NCBI RefSeq assembly: GCF_043951855.1
Contig: NZ_JBINJW010000001.1
Span: 248,001-312,000, forward strand
Length of the DNA stretch: 64,000 bases
Origin: Proteiniclasticum sp043951855
GTDB lineage: Bacteria; Bacillota; Clostridia; Clostridiales; Clostridiaceae
Direction of reading: 5' to 3'
Program-made: the position numbers and the translations under genes
Notes under the pieces: model-generated
What the model saw: the letters and a program-made list of their open reading frames with translations, nothing else
Told to the model about the DNA's origin: nothing
Database searches by the model: none
Shown: one piece after another, positions 28,450 to 37,219 of the stretch
Numbering within the stretch: the first letter of the stretch is position 1
How the letters are laid out: each line of letters begins with the position of its first letter

Positions 28450-28490
28450 AGAGCCCGGAAACCAAATTTATTTTTTGGTTTCCGGGCTCT
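28450..28490. terminator. Bidirectional terminator
   Basis: A 17-bp perfect stem: AGAGCCCGGAAACCAAA (28450-28466) and its complement (28474-28490), then TCTATT. It lies between the convergent small GNAT and CoA-disulfide reductase genes. Confidence 0.9.
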
Positions 28491-28514
28491 TCTATTATCT
28501 GATGCGAAACAACT

Positions 28515-30176
28515 CTACTTCTTCTCTGATTTCTTCTTCAGTAGCCTGTATCTCATATAGGTCTTGTGACCACCAGAGAGGTTATAGACTTCCTTCAGCC
28601 CATGATTCAAGAGAATATTCTGCACCGCATTTCCTGTGGTTCCCTTATTGCAGTAAGTGATGGTGATGGTGTCCTTATCCAGCTCCTTCATCTTCTCTCT
28701 TATTACAGCATGGGGAAGATTTTCCGCATGTTCCACATGGGATGCACTGAACTGCTTCTCCACTCTTGTATCAATGACCCTGACCTTCTTTCCGGATGAC
28801 ATGAGTTCTTCCAGCTTTTCATTGGTCATAAGAGGCCTGTTGCCATAGATGGCATTCTCCTGAATCATCCCTGTATACATGACCGGATCCTTGGTAGTGG
28901 AAAACGGTGGTGCATAGGCAAGGTCCAGATGCACCAGATCCTGTACCTTGGCACCGAAGCTGATGAGCGCAACAAAGACATCGATTCTCTTATCCACGCC
29001 CTGCGGACCCACAATCTGAACGCCTAACAGTCTTCCATCCTTTTTGTCTGCCACGGATTTTATGGTCATTTCCTTTCCGCCCATATATTCCGGACGATCC
29101 GGTTTGATGTTATGGCTTACAGAAATGTCGTAACCTTCCTTCACCGCTTCTCTTTCGGTAAGACCCGTCTGCGCAACCGTCAGATCAAAGACCTTATAGA
29201 TTCCCGTTCCAAGCACCCCTCTGAATTCAAGCGCGCCTCCGGTGATGTTGTTTCCTGCGATTCTTCCGGTCTTGTTGGCAGTGGACCCCAGCGGTCTGTA
29301 TACAGGCTTTCCTGTGACACTGTGATACTGCTCAATGCAGTCTCCTGCCGCATAGATTCCTTTTTCCGAGGTTTCCATGAAGGAATCCACCTTGATGGCA
29401 CCGGTCACTCCAAGCACAATGCCAGCGTCTTCTGCCAGCTTCACATTGGGACGCACACCTGTAGCAAGGATCACAAGGTCCGCATCCAGTTTTCTTCCGT
29501 CAGACAGAAGAACGTTCTTTTCAGAAATTTCACTGGCATAGGTATTGGTTACGACTCTCACATCTTTCTTTTCCAGATGTTCTTCCACAAGGATCGCCAT
29601 ATCCGCATCCAGTCCTGGAGAAACCTGTGGCAGAAGTTCCACCATGGTCACTTCCATACCCAGGCCTCTGAGATTCTCCGCCATTTCAAGGCCGATGAAC
29701 CCGGTGCCTACAATCACCGCTTTTCTAGGTGATCTGTTATTGATGTACTGTTTGATTCGATACATGTCATTGATGTTTCTCAAAGTGAATACATGCGCAT
29801 TTTCAACACCTTTTATTGGAGGTACCACCGAACGCGCACCCGTGGCGAGAATCAGCCTGTCAAAGTGGTCAGTGAATACCTCTCCTGTCACCAGGTTCTT
29901 CACTTCCAGTTCTTTCTTCTCTTTATCCAGCTTCAGCACTTCATGTTCCGTTCTGATAGCCACATTGTATTTGTTTCTGAAAAATTCAGGATTTCTGGGG
30001 GTAAGCTCTTCCCCTTTTTCGATTTCGCCTCCGATATAATAAGGCATTCCACATCCGGAATAGGAAATATGCGTATCTCTCTCATAGATGACGATCTCCG
30101 CATCTTCATCGTTTCTTCTCGCTTTCGCCGCAGCGGATGTTCCAGCTGCAACTGCTCCGATCACCAGTATTCTCAT
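28515..30176 (-). CDS. CoA-disulfide reductase fused to rhodanese domain
   Basis: FAD- and NAD(P)H-dependent disulfide reductase of 553 aa. N-terminal FAD site VIGAVAAGTSAA, redox-active Cys42 in SYSGCGMPYYIGG, second dinucleotide site VIVGTGFIGLEMAE, dimer domain, then a C-terminal rhodanese domain (about 460-553) with active Cys in ITYCNKGTTGNA. This fused type reduces CoA persulfides or disulfides and polysulfide in other bacteria. Separated from tatC by a terminator, so it probably has its own promoter, but it belongs to the same redox/sulfur neighbourhood. Confidence 0.92.
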   Translation of the reverse strand: MRILVIGAVAAGTSAAAKARRNDEDAEIVIYERDTHISYSGCGMPYYIGGEIEKGEELTPRNPEFFRNKYNVAIRTEHEVLKLDKEKKELEVKNLVTGEVFTDHFDRLILATGARSVVPPIKGVENAHVFTLRNINDMYRIKQYINNRSPRKAVIVGTGFIGLEMAENLRGLGMEVTMVELLPQVSPGLDADMAILVEEHLEKKDVRVVTNTYASEISEKNVLLSDGRKLDADLVILATGVRPNVKLAEDAGIVLGVTGAIKVDSFMETSEKGIYAAGDCIEQYHSVTGKPVYRPLGSTANKTGRIAGNNITGGALEFRGVLGTGIYKVFDLTVAQTGLTEREAVKEGYDISVSHNIKPDRPEYMGGKEMTIKSVADKKDGRLLGVQIVGPQGVDKRIDVFVALISFGAKVQDLVHLDLAYAPPFSTTKDPVMYTGMIQENAIYGNRPLMTNEKLEELMSSGKKVRVIDTRVEKQFSASHVEHAENLPHAVIREKMKELDKDTITITYCNKGTTGNAVQNILLNHGLKEVYNLSGGHKTYMRYRLLKKKSEKK

Positions 30177-30382
30177 AGTTCTATCTCCTTTGCTTTGTCA
30201 TTTATCATCAGGATAAATTATAACGTAATCATGTTAATTCTATATGAATTATCCCTTGATTTCAGCTGCAGATCGAAGAATACTATTTATCATTCCTCTC
30301 TGGTTCCCATAATTTCCATATCCTTCTTATCCAGGATACTTTTTCCTATATAAGATAAGCCTAAGATTCGTTTTTTCACAAC

Positions 30383-30422
30383 AAAAAATGCTGCATACGG
30401 GGGGACAACCCCTATGCAGCAT
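30383..30422 (-). terminator. Terminator of the C_GCAxxG-tatA-tatC unit
   Basis: ATGCTGCATACGGGG (30389-30403) pairs with the arm CCCCTATGCAGCAT (30409-30422); on the minus strand a TTTTTTGT tract follows. The rest of the 30177-30450 gap holds no gene. Confidence 0.85.
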
Positions 30423-30450
30423 CTAGTTTTATGATCAGTTCAGTACTATA

Positions 30451-31191
30451 CTACTCACCCGCATCCCGCTTCCGTTCTACAATCCTCGATAAGAATATAC
30501 CCAGTTCAAATAAAAGGATCATCGGCAGCGCAAGAAGGGTCTGTGATATGATATCCGGTGGTGTCAGCACCGCAGCAAGGACGAAAATCACCAGAATGAT
30601 GTACTTCCTGTTCTGCCTCAGAAATTTCGAACGGACCACACCAAGCCTTGTCAGTATGACCATGATGCTTGGCATCTCAAAAATCAGCCCGAAGGAAAGC
30701 ACGGTATTCACTACCAGTGAAAGATAGCTGCTGAAACTGATCATCTCCTCGATTCCTTCCATCTGAAAACCGATGAAGAACTGAATCATCAGCGGCAGTA
30801 CCACAATGTAGGCGAATACTCCACCAATGATGAAGAATACTCCACCAAAGAGAAGGGAAAAGACGATGGTCCTTCTCTCCTTCTTCTCAAGACCCGGGCT
30901 TACGAAAAGCCAGATCTGGGTGATGAGAAAAGGTGCTGAAACAACCAGTCCGATGATCACTGCAATCTTAATGTATGAGAGCAGAAGCTCCGCCGGAGAG
31001 ATAAACACGAAGTTGATATCCGGCACAATGCCGATCATATCCTTCACAAGAATCTCCGAGAAGCTGTAACTGAGAAGAATGGCTGCAACAAGTGCTACAG
31101 CCATATAGATGATTCTGTTTCTCAGTTCAGTGAGGTGCTCCACCAGGGTGAGCTGGTCATCCTTGCTTTTTTTAGTTTTCCTTTTTTTCAT
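30451..31191 (-). CDS. tatC: Twin-arginine translocase subunit TatC
   Basis: Receptor core of the Tat protein exporter, 246 aa, six TM helices. LVEHLTELRNRI is the conserved TatC start, and FILVIFVLAAVLTPPDIISQ carries the TPPD signature near the C-terminus. Its start overlaps the tatA end by 20 nt. It sits in a three-gene unit behind a Tat-signal-bearing protein, suggesting a dedicated exporter for that substrate. Confidence 0.96.
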   Translation of the reverse strand: MKKRKTKKSKDDQLTLVEHLTELRNRIIYMAVALVAAILLSYSFSEILVKDMIGIVPDINFVFISPAELLLSYIKIAVIIGLVVSAPFLITQIWLFVSPGLEKKERRTIVFSLLFGGVFFIIGGVFAYIVVLPLMIQFFIGFQMEGIEEMISFSSYLSLVVNTVLSFGLIFEMPSIMVILTRLGVVRSKFLRQNRKYIILVIFVLAAVLTPPDIISQTLLALPMILLFELGIFLSRIVERKRDAGE

Positions 31192-31369
31192 CTTTCTTCA
31201 CATCGTCAGCGGTGGTCATAACATCCTCTGTCAGTTTATTTGCATGAGATTTGAACTGACCGATGGCTTCTCCGATGGACTTGCCTATGGCAGGCAGCTT
31301 GGATGGCCCGAAAATGACCAGTGCGATGGATAAGATCAGTATAAGCTCAGTCATTCCTATTTTTCCCAT
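31172..31369 (-). CDS. tatA: Twin-arginine translocase subunit TatA
   Basis: Pore-forming subunit of 65 aa: short N-terminal TM helix, the FGPSKLP hinge, then an amphipathic helix (IGKSIGEAIGQFKSH) and a charged tail. No TatB is present in the window, so this is the minimal TatAC form of Firmicutes. AAGGAG precedes the ATG. It lies 45 nt after the C_GCAxxG gene and overlaps tatC. Confidence 0.95.
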   Translation of the reverse strand: MGKIGMTELILILSIALVIFGPSKLPAIGKSIGEAIGQFKSHANKLTEDVMTTADDVKKDEKKEN

Positions 31370-31414
31370 TATATTCTACTCCTTTGTTTTGTATACTCTG
31401 TTTCCCGTTGGTTC

Positions 31415-32113
31415 TTATAAATTATAGTAAGCGTTGATCAGTTCTACTACCTTGCCTGCAGCATCTGCAGTAAGACCAGCACATCTTGCTTTTCTTTCAG
31501 GATCCTTCATTCCGTATCCTGATACTTCCATGAACTGTCCCACGGAGTCAATGCAGTTTACACTTGGTGAAACCAGTGAATCCACATCAACATCTGGCTT
31601 ATAGGTTGGCAGCTCTGTGCTTGTGTACCACTTGAACAGCTCAGCTGTTACTGCTGGAGCATCTTCTGGTGGAATCGCAAAACCGATGCATGTAGCAGCG
31701 CCAGCGATGGCTCCGCATAAAGATCCCGCTCCGAAACCTGTTGCTCCGTTGGCAAATACATCTACAGGAATCTGGTTCCATGGATACCCGGCTTTGTCTC
31801 CCAGCTGTCCGATTACAGCATCCACAACACCTCTGCAGCAGCCGCCCTTGTTGTAGTATCCGGCATATCCTCTTTCCATGGTGGTTCCAATGTCAAGCTT
31901 CTGGTATGGATATGGATAAACCGGTGCATCTTCACTTGCTTCTACATATTCATATGCAAGCACTTCCTTGGATGGAAGCTCCACTTTCTTGTCACAGCCT
32001 GTTAAAAATGAAGGAATAAATGAAACTGCAGCTACCCCAACTGCTGTTTTTCCTGCTGTTTTCAACATATCTCGTCTTGAATACACTTTTTCATTCTTGT
32101 TTGCTTCGCTCAT
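31415..32113 (-). CDS. Tat-exported C_GCAxxG_C_C family protein
   Basis: Protein of 232 aa with a classical Tat signal (YSRRDMLKTAG, then a hydrophobic core and a Cys in FLTGCDKK that could also act as a lipobox). The mature part carries the family cysteine pattern: GGCCRGVVDAV, GSLCGAIAGAATCIG, VNCIDSVGQF and ARCAGLTADA. Family members are predicted redox proteins related to the split-Soret cytochrome fold and usually bind a metal or cluster; I see no CxxCH heme motif. It heads the operon with tatA and tatC, so it is the probable client of that exporter. Confidence 0.85.
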   Translation of the reverse strand: MSEANKNEKVYSRRDMLKTAGKTAVGVAAVSFIPSFLTGCDKKVELPSKEVLAYEYVEASEDAPVYPYPYQKLDIGTTMERGYAGYYNKGGCCRGVVDAVIGQLGDKAGYPWNQIPVDVFANGATGFGAGSLCGAIAGAATCIGFAIPPEDAPAVTAELFKWYTSTELPTYKPDVDVDSLVSPSVNCIDSVGQFMEVSGYGMKDPERKARCAGLTADAAGKVVELINAYYNL

Positions 32114-32159
32114 GATTTTTCCCCTTCCGATTACATATTTTTAACAAAGTTTCAAAAGT

Positions 32160-32173
32160 TTGATAAATATCTA
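32160..32173. promoter_or_regulatory. Near-consensus Fnr-type box upstream of the Tat unit
   Basis: TTGAT-AAAT-ATCTA differs by one base from TTGAT-N4-ATCAA and lies about 46 nt before the C_GCAxxG gene start. A Crp/Fnr regulator is encoded at 40320-41030. The remaining 32174-32381 spacer is AT-rich and has no gene. Confidence 0.35.
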
Positions 32174-32381
32174 ACTTTTCTATTAATATACATTTTACCG
32201 TTGAAAGGGTCAAGTTAAATCATGAAACTTGAGTTTTATTATAATTTCGTCGATGAAATACCCCGGGTAATTTATTTTTTAACAAAATCGACTGATTATT
32301 ATTAGTGCTTTTGTATCGTATCTGAACATTTTCTGTCAATTCGTTCAGTATTGTTAATGTTATATCCATCTTCTGATTCGC

Positions 32382-33275
32382 TTATCTTCTCATTTTGTCA
32401 CTGAAAAATCCTGCAACTTCCTGGTTTTCACTGGAGATCACGTCATCCATGATCTGAACGAAGTTGAATTCCCGCTCCATTCTGAAATTTTCCACAGATA
32501 CCTCCACCAGTTCTCCATCTCTAAGCTCCTCCAGAGCCGCATCACGATACATGAAGCTGATGCCCATGCCTTCCATGGTCATCTTTTTCATGATGTTCAC
32601 GTTCCCCATTTCTACTACTTCTCTGAAACTGCTCAGGCTTCTGTTTTTTTCAGCCAGTGCACGTTCCAGAATCTCTCTTGAACCAGATCCTTTTTCCCTG
32701 ATGATAAGCTTCTGGTCAAGGAGATCTTCCAGAAGGACCTTCTTCTTTTTCGCGATGAAATGATTTTTAGAAGTGATCAGGATGAAATCACAGGTTTTGA
32801 GCAGCTGGGTCTCATAGAGATCCTTCGGGAACAGCCCTTCAATCAGTGCGAAGTGGATTTCTCCTTTGTTCAGCATCTCCATGAGATTCTTCGTGTTATC
32901 CACCATAAGCGAGAAATGATACCCTGGAAAAGTCTCAAACAGTTCCGATAGAAAAGGAGCGATGGTGAATTCACCAATGGTGAGTGTTGCTCCGAATCTG
33001 ACTTCTTTTCTTCTGCTTTTCAGACCTTTCAGTTTTTCCTTAAGCATTCTTTCTCTGGCCACTGCACTTTCCGCATGGGTACGCAGGATGCTGCCTGCTT
33101 CCGTCAGCTGAAGCTTTCTTCCTTCATAAGTGAACATCTTCATACCGTATTCCTCCTCCAGCTGTCTCATCTGATGACTGATGGCAGGCTGCGTCAGGGC
33201 AAGCTCCTTTGCGGCTTCTGTGTAGCTTGCGTTTCTTGCAATGCTTAGCAAGGATATCAGTTTCTGATCCACCAT
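32382..33275 (-). CDS. LysR-family transcriptional regulator
   Basis: DNA-binding regulator of 297 aa: N-terminal winged HTH (SYTEAAKELALTQPAISHQMRQLEEEYG) and a C-terminal periplasmic-binding-like effector domain. It is divergently transcribed from a YeiH-family exporter, a common LysR arrangement (compare YeiE-YeiH and CysB/CysL-type regulators), so it probably controls that gene in response to a sulfur compound. The shared intergenic region contains a T-N11-A type inverted repeat. Confidence 0.9.
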   Translation of the reverse strand: MVDQKLISLLSIARNASYTEAAKELALTQPAISHQMRQLEEEYGMKMFTYEGRKLQLTEAGSILRTHAESAVARERMLKEKLKGLKSRRKEVRFGATLTIGEFTIAPFLSELFETFPGYHFSLMVDNTKNLMEMLNKGEIHFALIEGLFPKDLYETQLLKTCDFILITSKNHFIAKKKKVLLEDLLDQKLIIREKGSGSREILERALAEKNRSLSSFREVVEMGNVNIMKKMTMEGMGISFMYRDAALEELRDGELVEVSVENFRMEREFNFVQIMDDVISSENQEVAGFFSDKMRR

Positions 33276-33323
33276 TTCTTCTTCACTTCCTTCGCATTAA
33301 AATAATCTATACATCTATTAATA

Positions 33324-33344
33324 ATCATAATTATATTTTATGAT
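33324..33344. promoter_or_regulatory. LysR-type operator between lysR and yeiH-like genes
   Basis: ATCATAA-N7-TTATGAT is a perfect inverted repeat and fits the T-N11-A LysR-box form. It lies about 50 nt before both starts. Confidence 0.55.
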
Positions 33345-33392
33345 GAATCCATGATAGAATCAATGAGAACTTATAGTATTGGAGATGACAAC

Positions 33393-34415
33393 ATGAACAG
33401 ACTTACATCCATTCTGCCTGGTGTCCTTATTTCTGGACTTCTGGCTCTTTTATCCTATTTCATCAGCGAAGCTCTGCCTGTGCACCTGATCAGTGCAGGC
33501 GTTTTTGCGCTTCTCATCGGAATGGCGCTGAATCCACTGGTTTCTTCCATGAGCGGTACAAAGGAAGGACTTGTCTTCACTTCGAAAAAACTTCTGAAGT
33601 TTTCCATCGTCCTCATGGGTCTAGGCCTCAGCTTCAGCCAGATTCTTTCCGTAGGAAAGTTTTCTCTCATCGTCATGACTTTTACCCTCATCACCGCCTT
33701 CGGTGGTGGATACCTTCTAGGAAAGGCTCTGGGTATGGACTGGAAGCTGTCCAGCCTCATCTCCGCAGGTACAGGCATCTGTGGAGGCTCTGCCATCGCG
33801 GCCATTGCTCCTGTCATTGATGCCAAGGACAGCGACATCGCTTACGGCATTTCCGCCACCTTCATCTTCGACATCATCATGGTGGTGCTTTTCCCCATCA
33901 TGGGCAGTTACTTCATGATGTCGGATCTGGGATTCGGTCTCTGGGCAGGAACCGCTGTCAATGACACCTCCTCGGTGGTGGCGGCAGGATATGCCTTTTC
34001 CGACGCTGCAGGCCAGTTTGCCGTCATCGTGAAACTCACAAGAACCCTCTCCATCGTCCCCATCGTACTGCTTTTCTCCTACATCAATGAAAGACTGGAA
34101 AGAAAGAAGCAGAGCGGTCATTCGGATTCCGGCGCGGCAAAGGTGGATCTTCGAAAGATATTCCCCTGGTTCATCCTGTTTTTCCTTCTGATGGTGGCAC
34201 TGAAAAGCACCGGTTTCATACCAGAGACCATCAGCACTACCCTGGCTTCCTTCAGCAAGTTCATCATGGTCATGTCTCTAGGAGCCATAGGCCTGAAGAC
34301 GAACTTCAGTCAGGTAGCCAAGTCCGGCATGAAGCCCATGCTGCACGGATTCATGATTTCAACCCTGGTCGTTGTGGTATCTTTCATGGTTCAGCAGTTT
34401 CTGGGACAGATCTAG
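33393..34415 (+). CDS. YeiH/UPF0324-family putative sulfate/sulfite exporter
   Basis: Membrane protein of about 340 aa, ten or so TM helices. SAGTGICGGSAIAAIAPVI and AGTAVNDTSSVVAAGYAFS are the hallmark blocks of UPF0324. Members are annotated as sulfonate or sulfite exporters and are controlled by divergent LysR proteins; the exact substrate is unproven. The start at 33393 follows GGAGATG; the frame extends upstream to 33351 without a site. Monocistronic with a terminator. Confidence 0.87.
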   Translation: MNRLTSILPGVLISGLLALLSYFISEALPVHLISAGVFALLIGMALNPLVSSMSGTKEGLVFTSKKLLKFSIVLMGLGLSFSQILSVGKFSLIVMTFTLITAFGGGYLLGKALGMDWKLSSLISAGTGICGGSAIAAIAPVIDAKDSDIAYGISATFIFDIIMVVLFPIMGSYFMMSDLGFGLWAGTAVNDTSSVVAAGYAFSDAAGQFAVIVKLTRTLSIVPIVLLFSYINERLERKKQSGHSDSGAAKVDLRKIFPWFILFFLLMVALKSTGFIPETISTTLASFSKFIMVMSLGAIGLKTNFSQVAKSGMKPMLHGFMISTLVVVVSFMVQQFLGQI

Positions 34416-34483
34416 GTCTGATTCCTATGACAGACTGGCCGTATGATGATGAATCTTTTTCTCCATAACAGCCTGCGCTCGTC

Positions 34484-34525
34484 AAAGAAGCAGTAGCGGA
34501 TCATGCTCCGCCACTGCTTCTTTTT
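34484..34525. terminator. Terminator after the yeiH-like gene
   Basis: AAAGAAGCAGTAGCGGA (34484-34500) pairs with TCCGCCACTGCTTCTTT (34507-34523) with one mismatch, then TT. It could also serve the convergent DUF1801 gene. Confidence 0.85.
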
Positions 34526-34531
34526 CTTCAT

Positions 34532-34999
34532 CTATTTTTTCTTTCTCTTCTTCATTGCCTCTTCGTAAGCCTTGATATAATCTTCCACCGTGATCTTTTC
34601 AGAGAGTTCTCCGATGAGATCATAGGGAATCTGGTCCATTTTCTTCAGTCGGATGCAGCTTTTCCCCATATCCAGTTTTGGCGTCACTCTTTTTTCATAT
34701 TCTTCTCTGAACCATTCTTCCAGGCCTGGTTTCGCATAAAGCCCCATATGGTAAAGAGCGATATGATTCTTCTGAGAAGCCAGGTTCATGAAAGGAAGAG
34801 GTTCTCCCTCGGATGCATGATACCCCTCCGGATATCTTTCCAAAGAAACCACGTAACCGATCATGCCATAGGAAACAGTTTCTTCAAAACCTTCCGGTAG
34901 ATGCTCGAGTATGGTCTTTCTCAGCTTCTCTATGGGCGCTCTGCGCTCCTCAGGCAGATGATCCAGATAGTCCTTCACTGTTTCTGCACTTCTATTCAT
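34532..34999 (-). CDS. DUF1801 (YdhG-like) domain protein
   Basis: Cytoplasmic protein of 155 aa. VKDYLDHLPEERRAPIEKLRKTI, VSYGMIGYVV and KSCIRLKKMDQIP fit the DUF1801 fold, related to the iron-chaperone frataxin-like YdhG group. Function unknown; the Lys-rich tail (MKKRKKK) is notable. Monocistronic. Confidence 0.82.
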   Translation of the reverse strand: MNRSAETVKDYLDHLPEERRAPIEKLRKTILEHLPEGFEETVSYGMIGYVVSLERYPEGYHASEGEPLPFMNLASQKNHIALYHMGLYAKPGLEEWFREEYEKRVTPKLDMGKSCIRLKKMDQIPYDLIGELSEKITVEDYIKAYEEAMKKRKKK

Positions 35000-35071
35000 C
35001 CAATCACTCCATTCCTGTAATATAGTATTCTCTATTCTACCAGAATGTTATGAAGGTTTTCTGAACGCTCC

Positions 35072-35566
35072 TTAGTTGGCAGAGCCTGCCGCAGCAGTTC
35101 CCTGAGCCTGCATCACAGCATCGATGGCCAGAACCACTGCCAGAGCATGAATCTCATTTCTTCCTTCTTCGATGTCGATGACATAGGAGTCTCCCCAGGT
35201 GAACCATTCCTTGTGTATGGAAACCACTGGGCTGTTTCTCTCCAGAATCTCATATTCATGAGACCAGAAATCACCCGATACATCCCAGTCCAGTCCTGAG
35301 ATGGAATACCTGGGCTTGAAGAAGGTGAACTCCTTGACGATTTCGGCAATCATTTCTCCATTCGTATACACATAGAACTTCGGAAGAAAGCTCAGCACTT
35401 TCTGCTGAATGAAAGCCACTTCCGTACCTGTCATATCATATACATGAAGCTTCTTTCCCCAGGAGAACAGTTCTCCCTCCACATAATATCTGTCTTCTTC
35501 ATTTTCGTCCTTGATATAGAATCTGTCTCTCCAGGAAAAGACCTTCTGCTTCATGTATAGTTTCAT
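35072..35566 (-). CDS. LURP-one-related / tubby-like C-terminal fold protein (YxjI-like)
   Basis: About 164 aa. KQKVFSWRDRFYIKDENEEDRYYVEGELFSWGKKLHVYD is the start of the LURP-one beta-barrel, with the central helix at the C-terminus (LALVVLAIDA-like stretch). The family may bind phospholipids; its role is unknown. The start is ATG 35566, set by GGAGGAA; a GTG at 35581 overlaps the ribosome site. Its tail is Ala/Gly rich. Confidence 0.82.
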   Translation of the reverse strand: MKLYMKQKVFSWRDRFYIKDENEEDRYYVEGELFSWGKKLHVYDMTGTEVAFIQQKVLSFLPKFYVYTNGEMIAEIVKEFTFFKPRYSISGLDWDVSGDFWSHEYEILERNSPVVSIHKEWFTWGDSYVIDIEEGRNEIHALAVVLAIDAVMQAQGTAAAGSAN

Positions 35567-35646
35567 GTTTTCTTCCTCCACTTTGCTGTCTTTATACTTC
35601 GATTTTCACGATAGCCAAATCCATCATATCACGATGATCAAAGCCC

Positions 35647-37062
35647 TTATTTCTTCGTTCCAGATGATTTGACCAATTTTCTTATGACCATACCTACAAG
35701 CACCAAAGACATCACACCAAGAAGAGCAAATCCTCCAAAATAGAGCAGATAATAGTTTCTGGCGATGCTGCCTTTCACTTTATCCATGGAAGTGATTTCC
35801 TCTTTCTCAAAAAGAGTGAAGCGCAGATCTTCTTCCGGAAGTGTTTCAAATGTTCCGATGTAGGTTCCATCCTCCTCTTTCGTCATCTGGAGATTGCTGT
35901 CTATGACATATGGATAGGTTTCCGATGGTGTGATCTTTATGGTCAGGTCATGGAAATCCTTCCAGTATTTTGCCGGATGAAGAAAATACTCATAGGTGTA
36001 GGTGGGCTCCACCGTCTCTCTTCGATCCATACTTCCCATGGTGTCGTATCGCACTTCCACGACTTTTTCTTCCAGTGCTTCAAATTGAACTTCATAGGCG
36101 ATGAGCACATAGCGTGGCGTGGTGAGAAGGCTAGAGATGTGATCCACTGTGACAAGCCTCTCTCTTTCCAGCGCCTCATCCAGCACCTCATAGTAGATGT
36201 TATGGTCCTCCGGGATGAAGACGCTGCCGCTGATGTATTCATCTGCGGAGAGAAACTCCCTGTAATAGGTCTCAAGGCTCATTTCCTCCTCAACAATCTC
36301 ATAGGTGAAGTCCTTGACTTCCGGTGCATCCTCCACTCCGCTTTCATAGCCTTTCACTTCAATGTCAATCTCTTCATCCAGACTGAAAATGTCCATGGAT
36401 GTATGTTCATCGCCCAGCCATGTTCCTATGACGAATTCATTCGTATCATTGTCATATCCGTAGCTGTTGTTGCCTCTGGTGAATAATCGTGAATTCGTAT
36501 CCGATAGGGTGAAGCTGGCATCCACATGCAGATCCTCTTCCCGGTCGGAATCCAGCTGAATCCGGTATAGATGTCCTACTTCCTCATAATCATAGTTTTC
36601 AGGTACATACTTCTCTCTCGTAACAGATTCCAGTATATCCGCTAGCTCCACTTTCTCTTTGAACTCATCTTCACTGTATACTTCCTCCACTTCTTTCCCG
36701 TAGTAGATTTCATAATTCACGGGCTGTCCATCAAAGAGAACCTCTACCTGATCTTCGTCTCTGTTCCATAGATTTCTGATGAAAGGAAAGACCATTCTGG
36801 AAACGGTGGTTTCTTCTTCCGTGTTCTGCATGGTGTAGCGCGCACTGACTTTCCCCACTCGGGTAAAATCATTTTCCTTCTCCTCACTGAAATCAAAATG
36901 CAGATCCTCTTTGATCACTGTGATGGGCGAATCCTCATCGATGGTGATCATGGAAATACCCGGATAATGATACCAGGTCACAGGTCCTGAATTTGCGGAT
37001 ACTGTGACAGTATAAGCGAGCATCACCAGAATAACCAGGATGAGTGTTTTTCTTTTCATCAT
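35647..37062 (-). CDS. Secreted, C-terminally membrane-anchored protein of unknown function
   Basis: About 471 aa. Signal peptide with probable cleavage after VSA (about residue 23 from this start), a large beta-rich and strongly acidic outside region (many Glu/Asp/Tyr), then a TM helix (LLYFGGFALLGVMSLVLVGMVI) and a short basic tail. The layout resembles DUF4424-like surface proteins, but I cannot assign a family. Start at ATG 37062 after GAGGTGAG. Monocistronic, next to the LURP-one gene. Confidence 0.65.
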   Translation of the reverse strand: MMKRKTLILVILVMLAYTVTVSANSGPVTWYHYPGISMITIDEDSPITVIKEDLHFDFSEEKENDFTRVGKVSARYTMQNTEEETTVSRMVFPFIRNLWNRDEDQVEVLFDGQPVNYEIYYGKEVEEVYSEDEFKEKVELADILESVTREKYVPENYDYEEVGHLYRIQLDSDREEDLHVDASFTLSDTNSRLFTRGNNSYGYDNDTNEFVIGTWLGDEHTSMDIFSLDEEIDIEVKGYESGVEDAPEVKDFTYEIVEEEMSLETYYREFLSADEYISGSVFIPEDHNIYYEVLDEALERERLVTVDHISSLLTTPRYVLIAYEVQFEALEEKVVEVRYDTMGSMDRRETVEPTYTYEYFLHPAKYWKDFHDLTIKITPSETYPYVIDSNLQMTKEEDGTYIGTFETLPEEDLRFTLFEKEEITSMDKVKGSIARNYYLLYFGGFALLGVMSLVLVGMVIRKLVKSSGTKK

Positions 37063-37219
37063 AAATCTCACCTCTTTCATCTATAATATCATAAATATAG
37101 ACAAACAATTAACAAATACCTTACAATAGGATCTGATGCATCCGAGAATCCTTCTTCATAGGCGATGAAAAACCCTGCCCTCATTTCTGACTGCAGGATT
37201 TCGCCACGATATATGCTTA

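Noticed and set aside
31415..32113. c-type cytochrome (split-Soret type)
   Set aside because: No CxxCH heme-binding motif; only the C_GCAxxG_C_C cysteine pattern is present.
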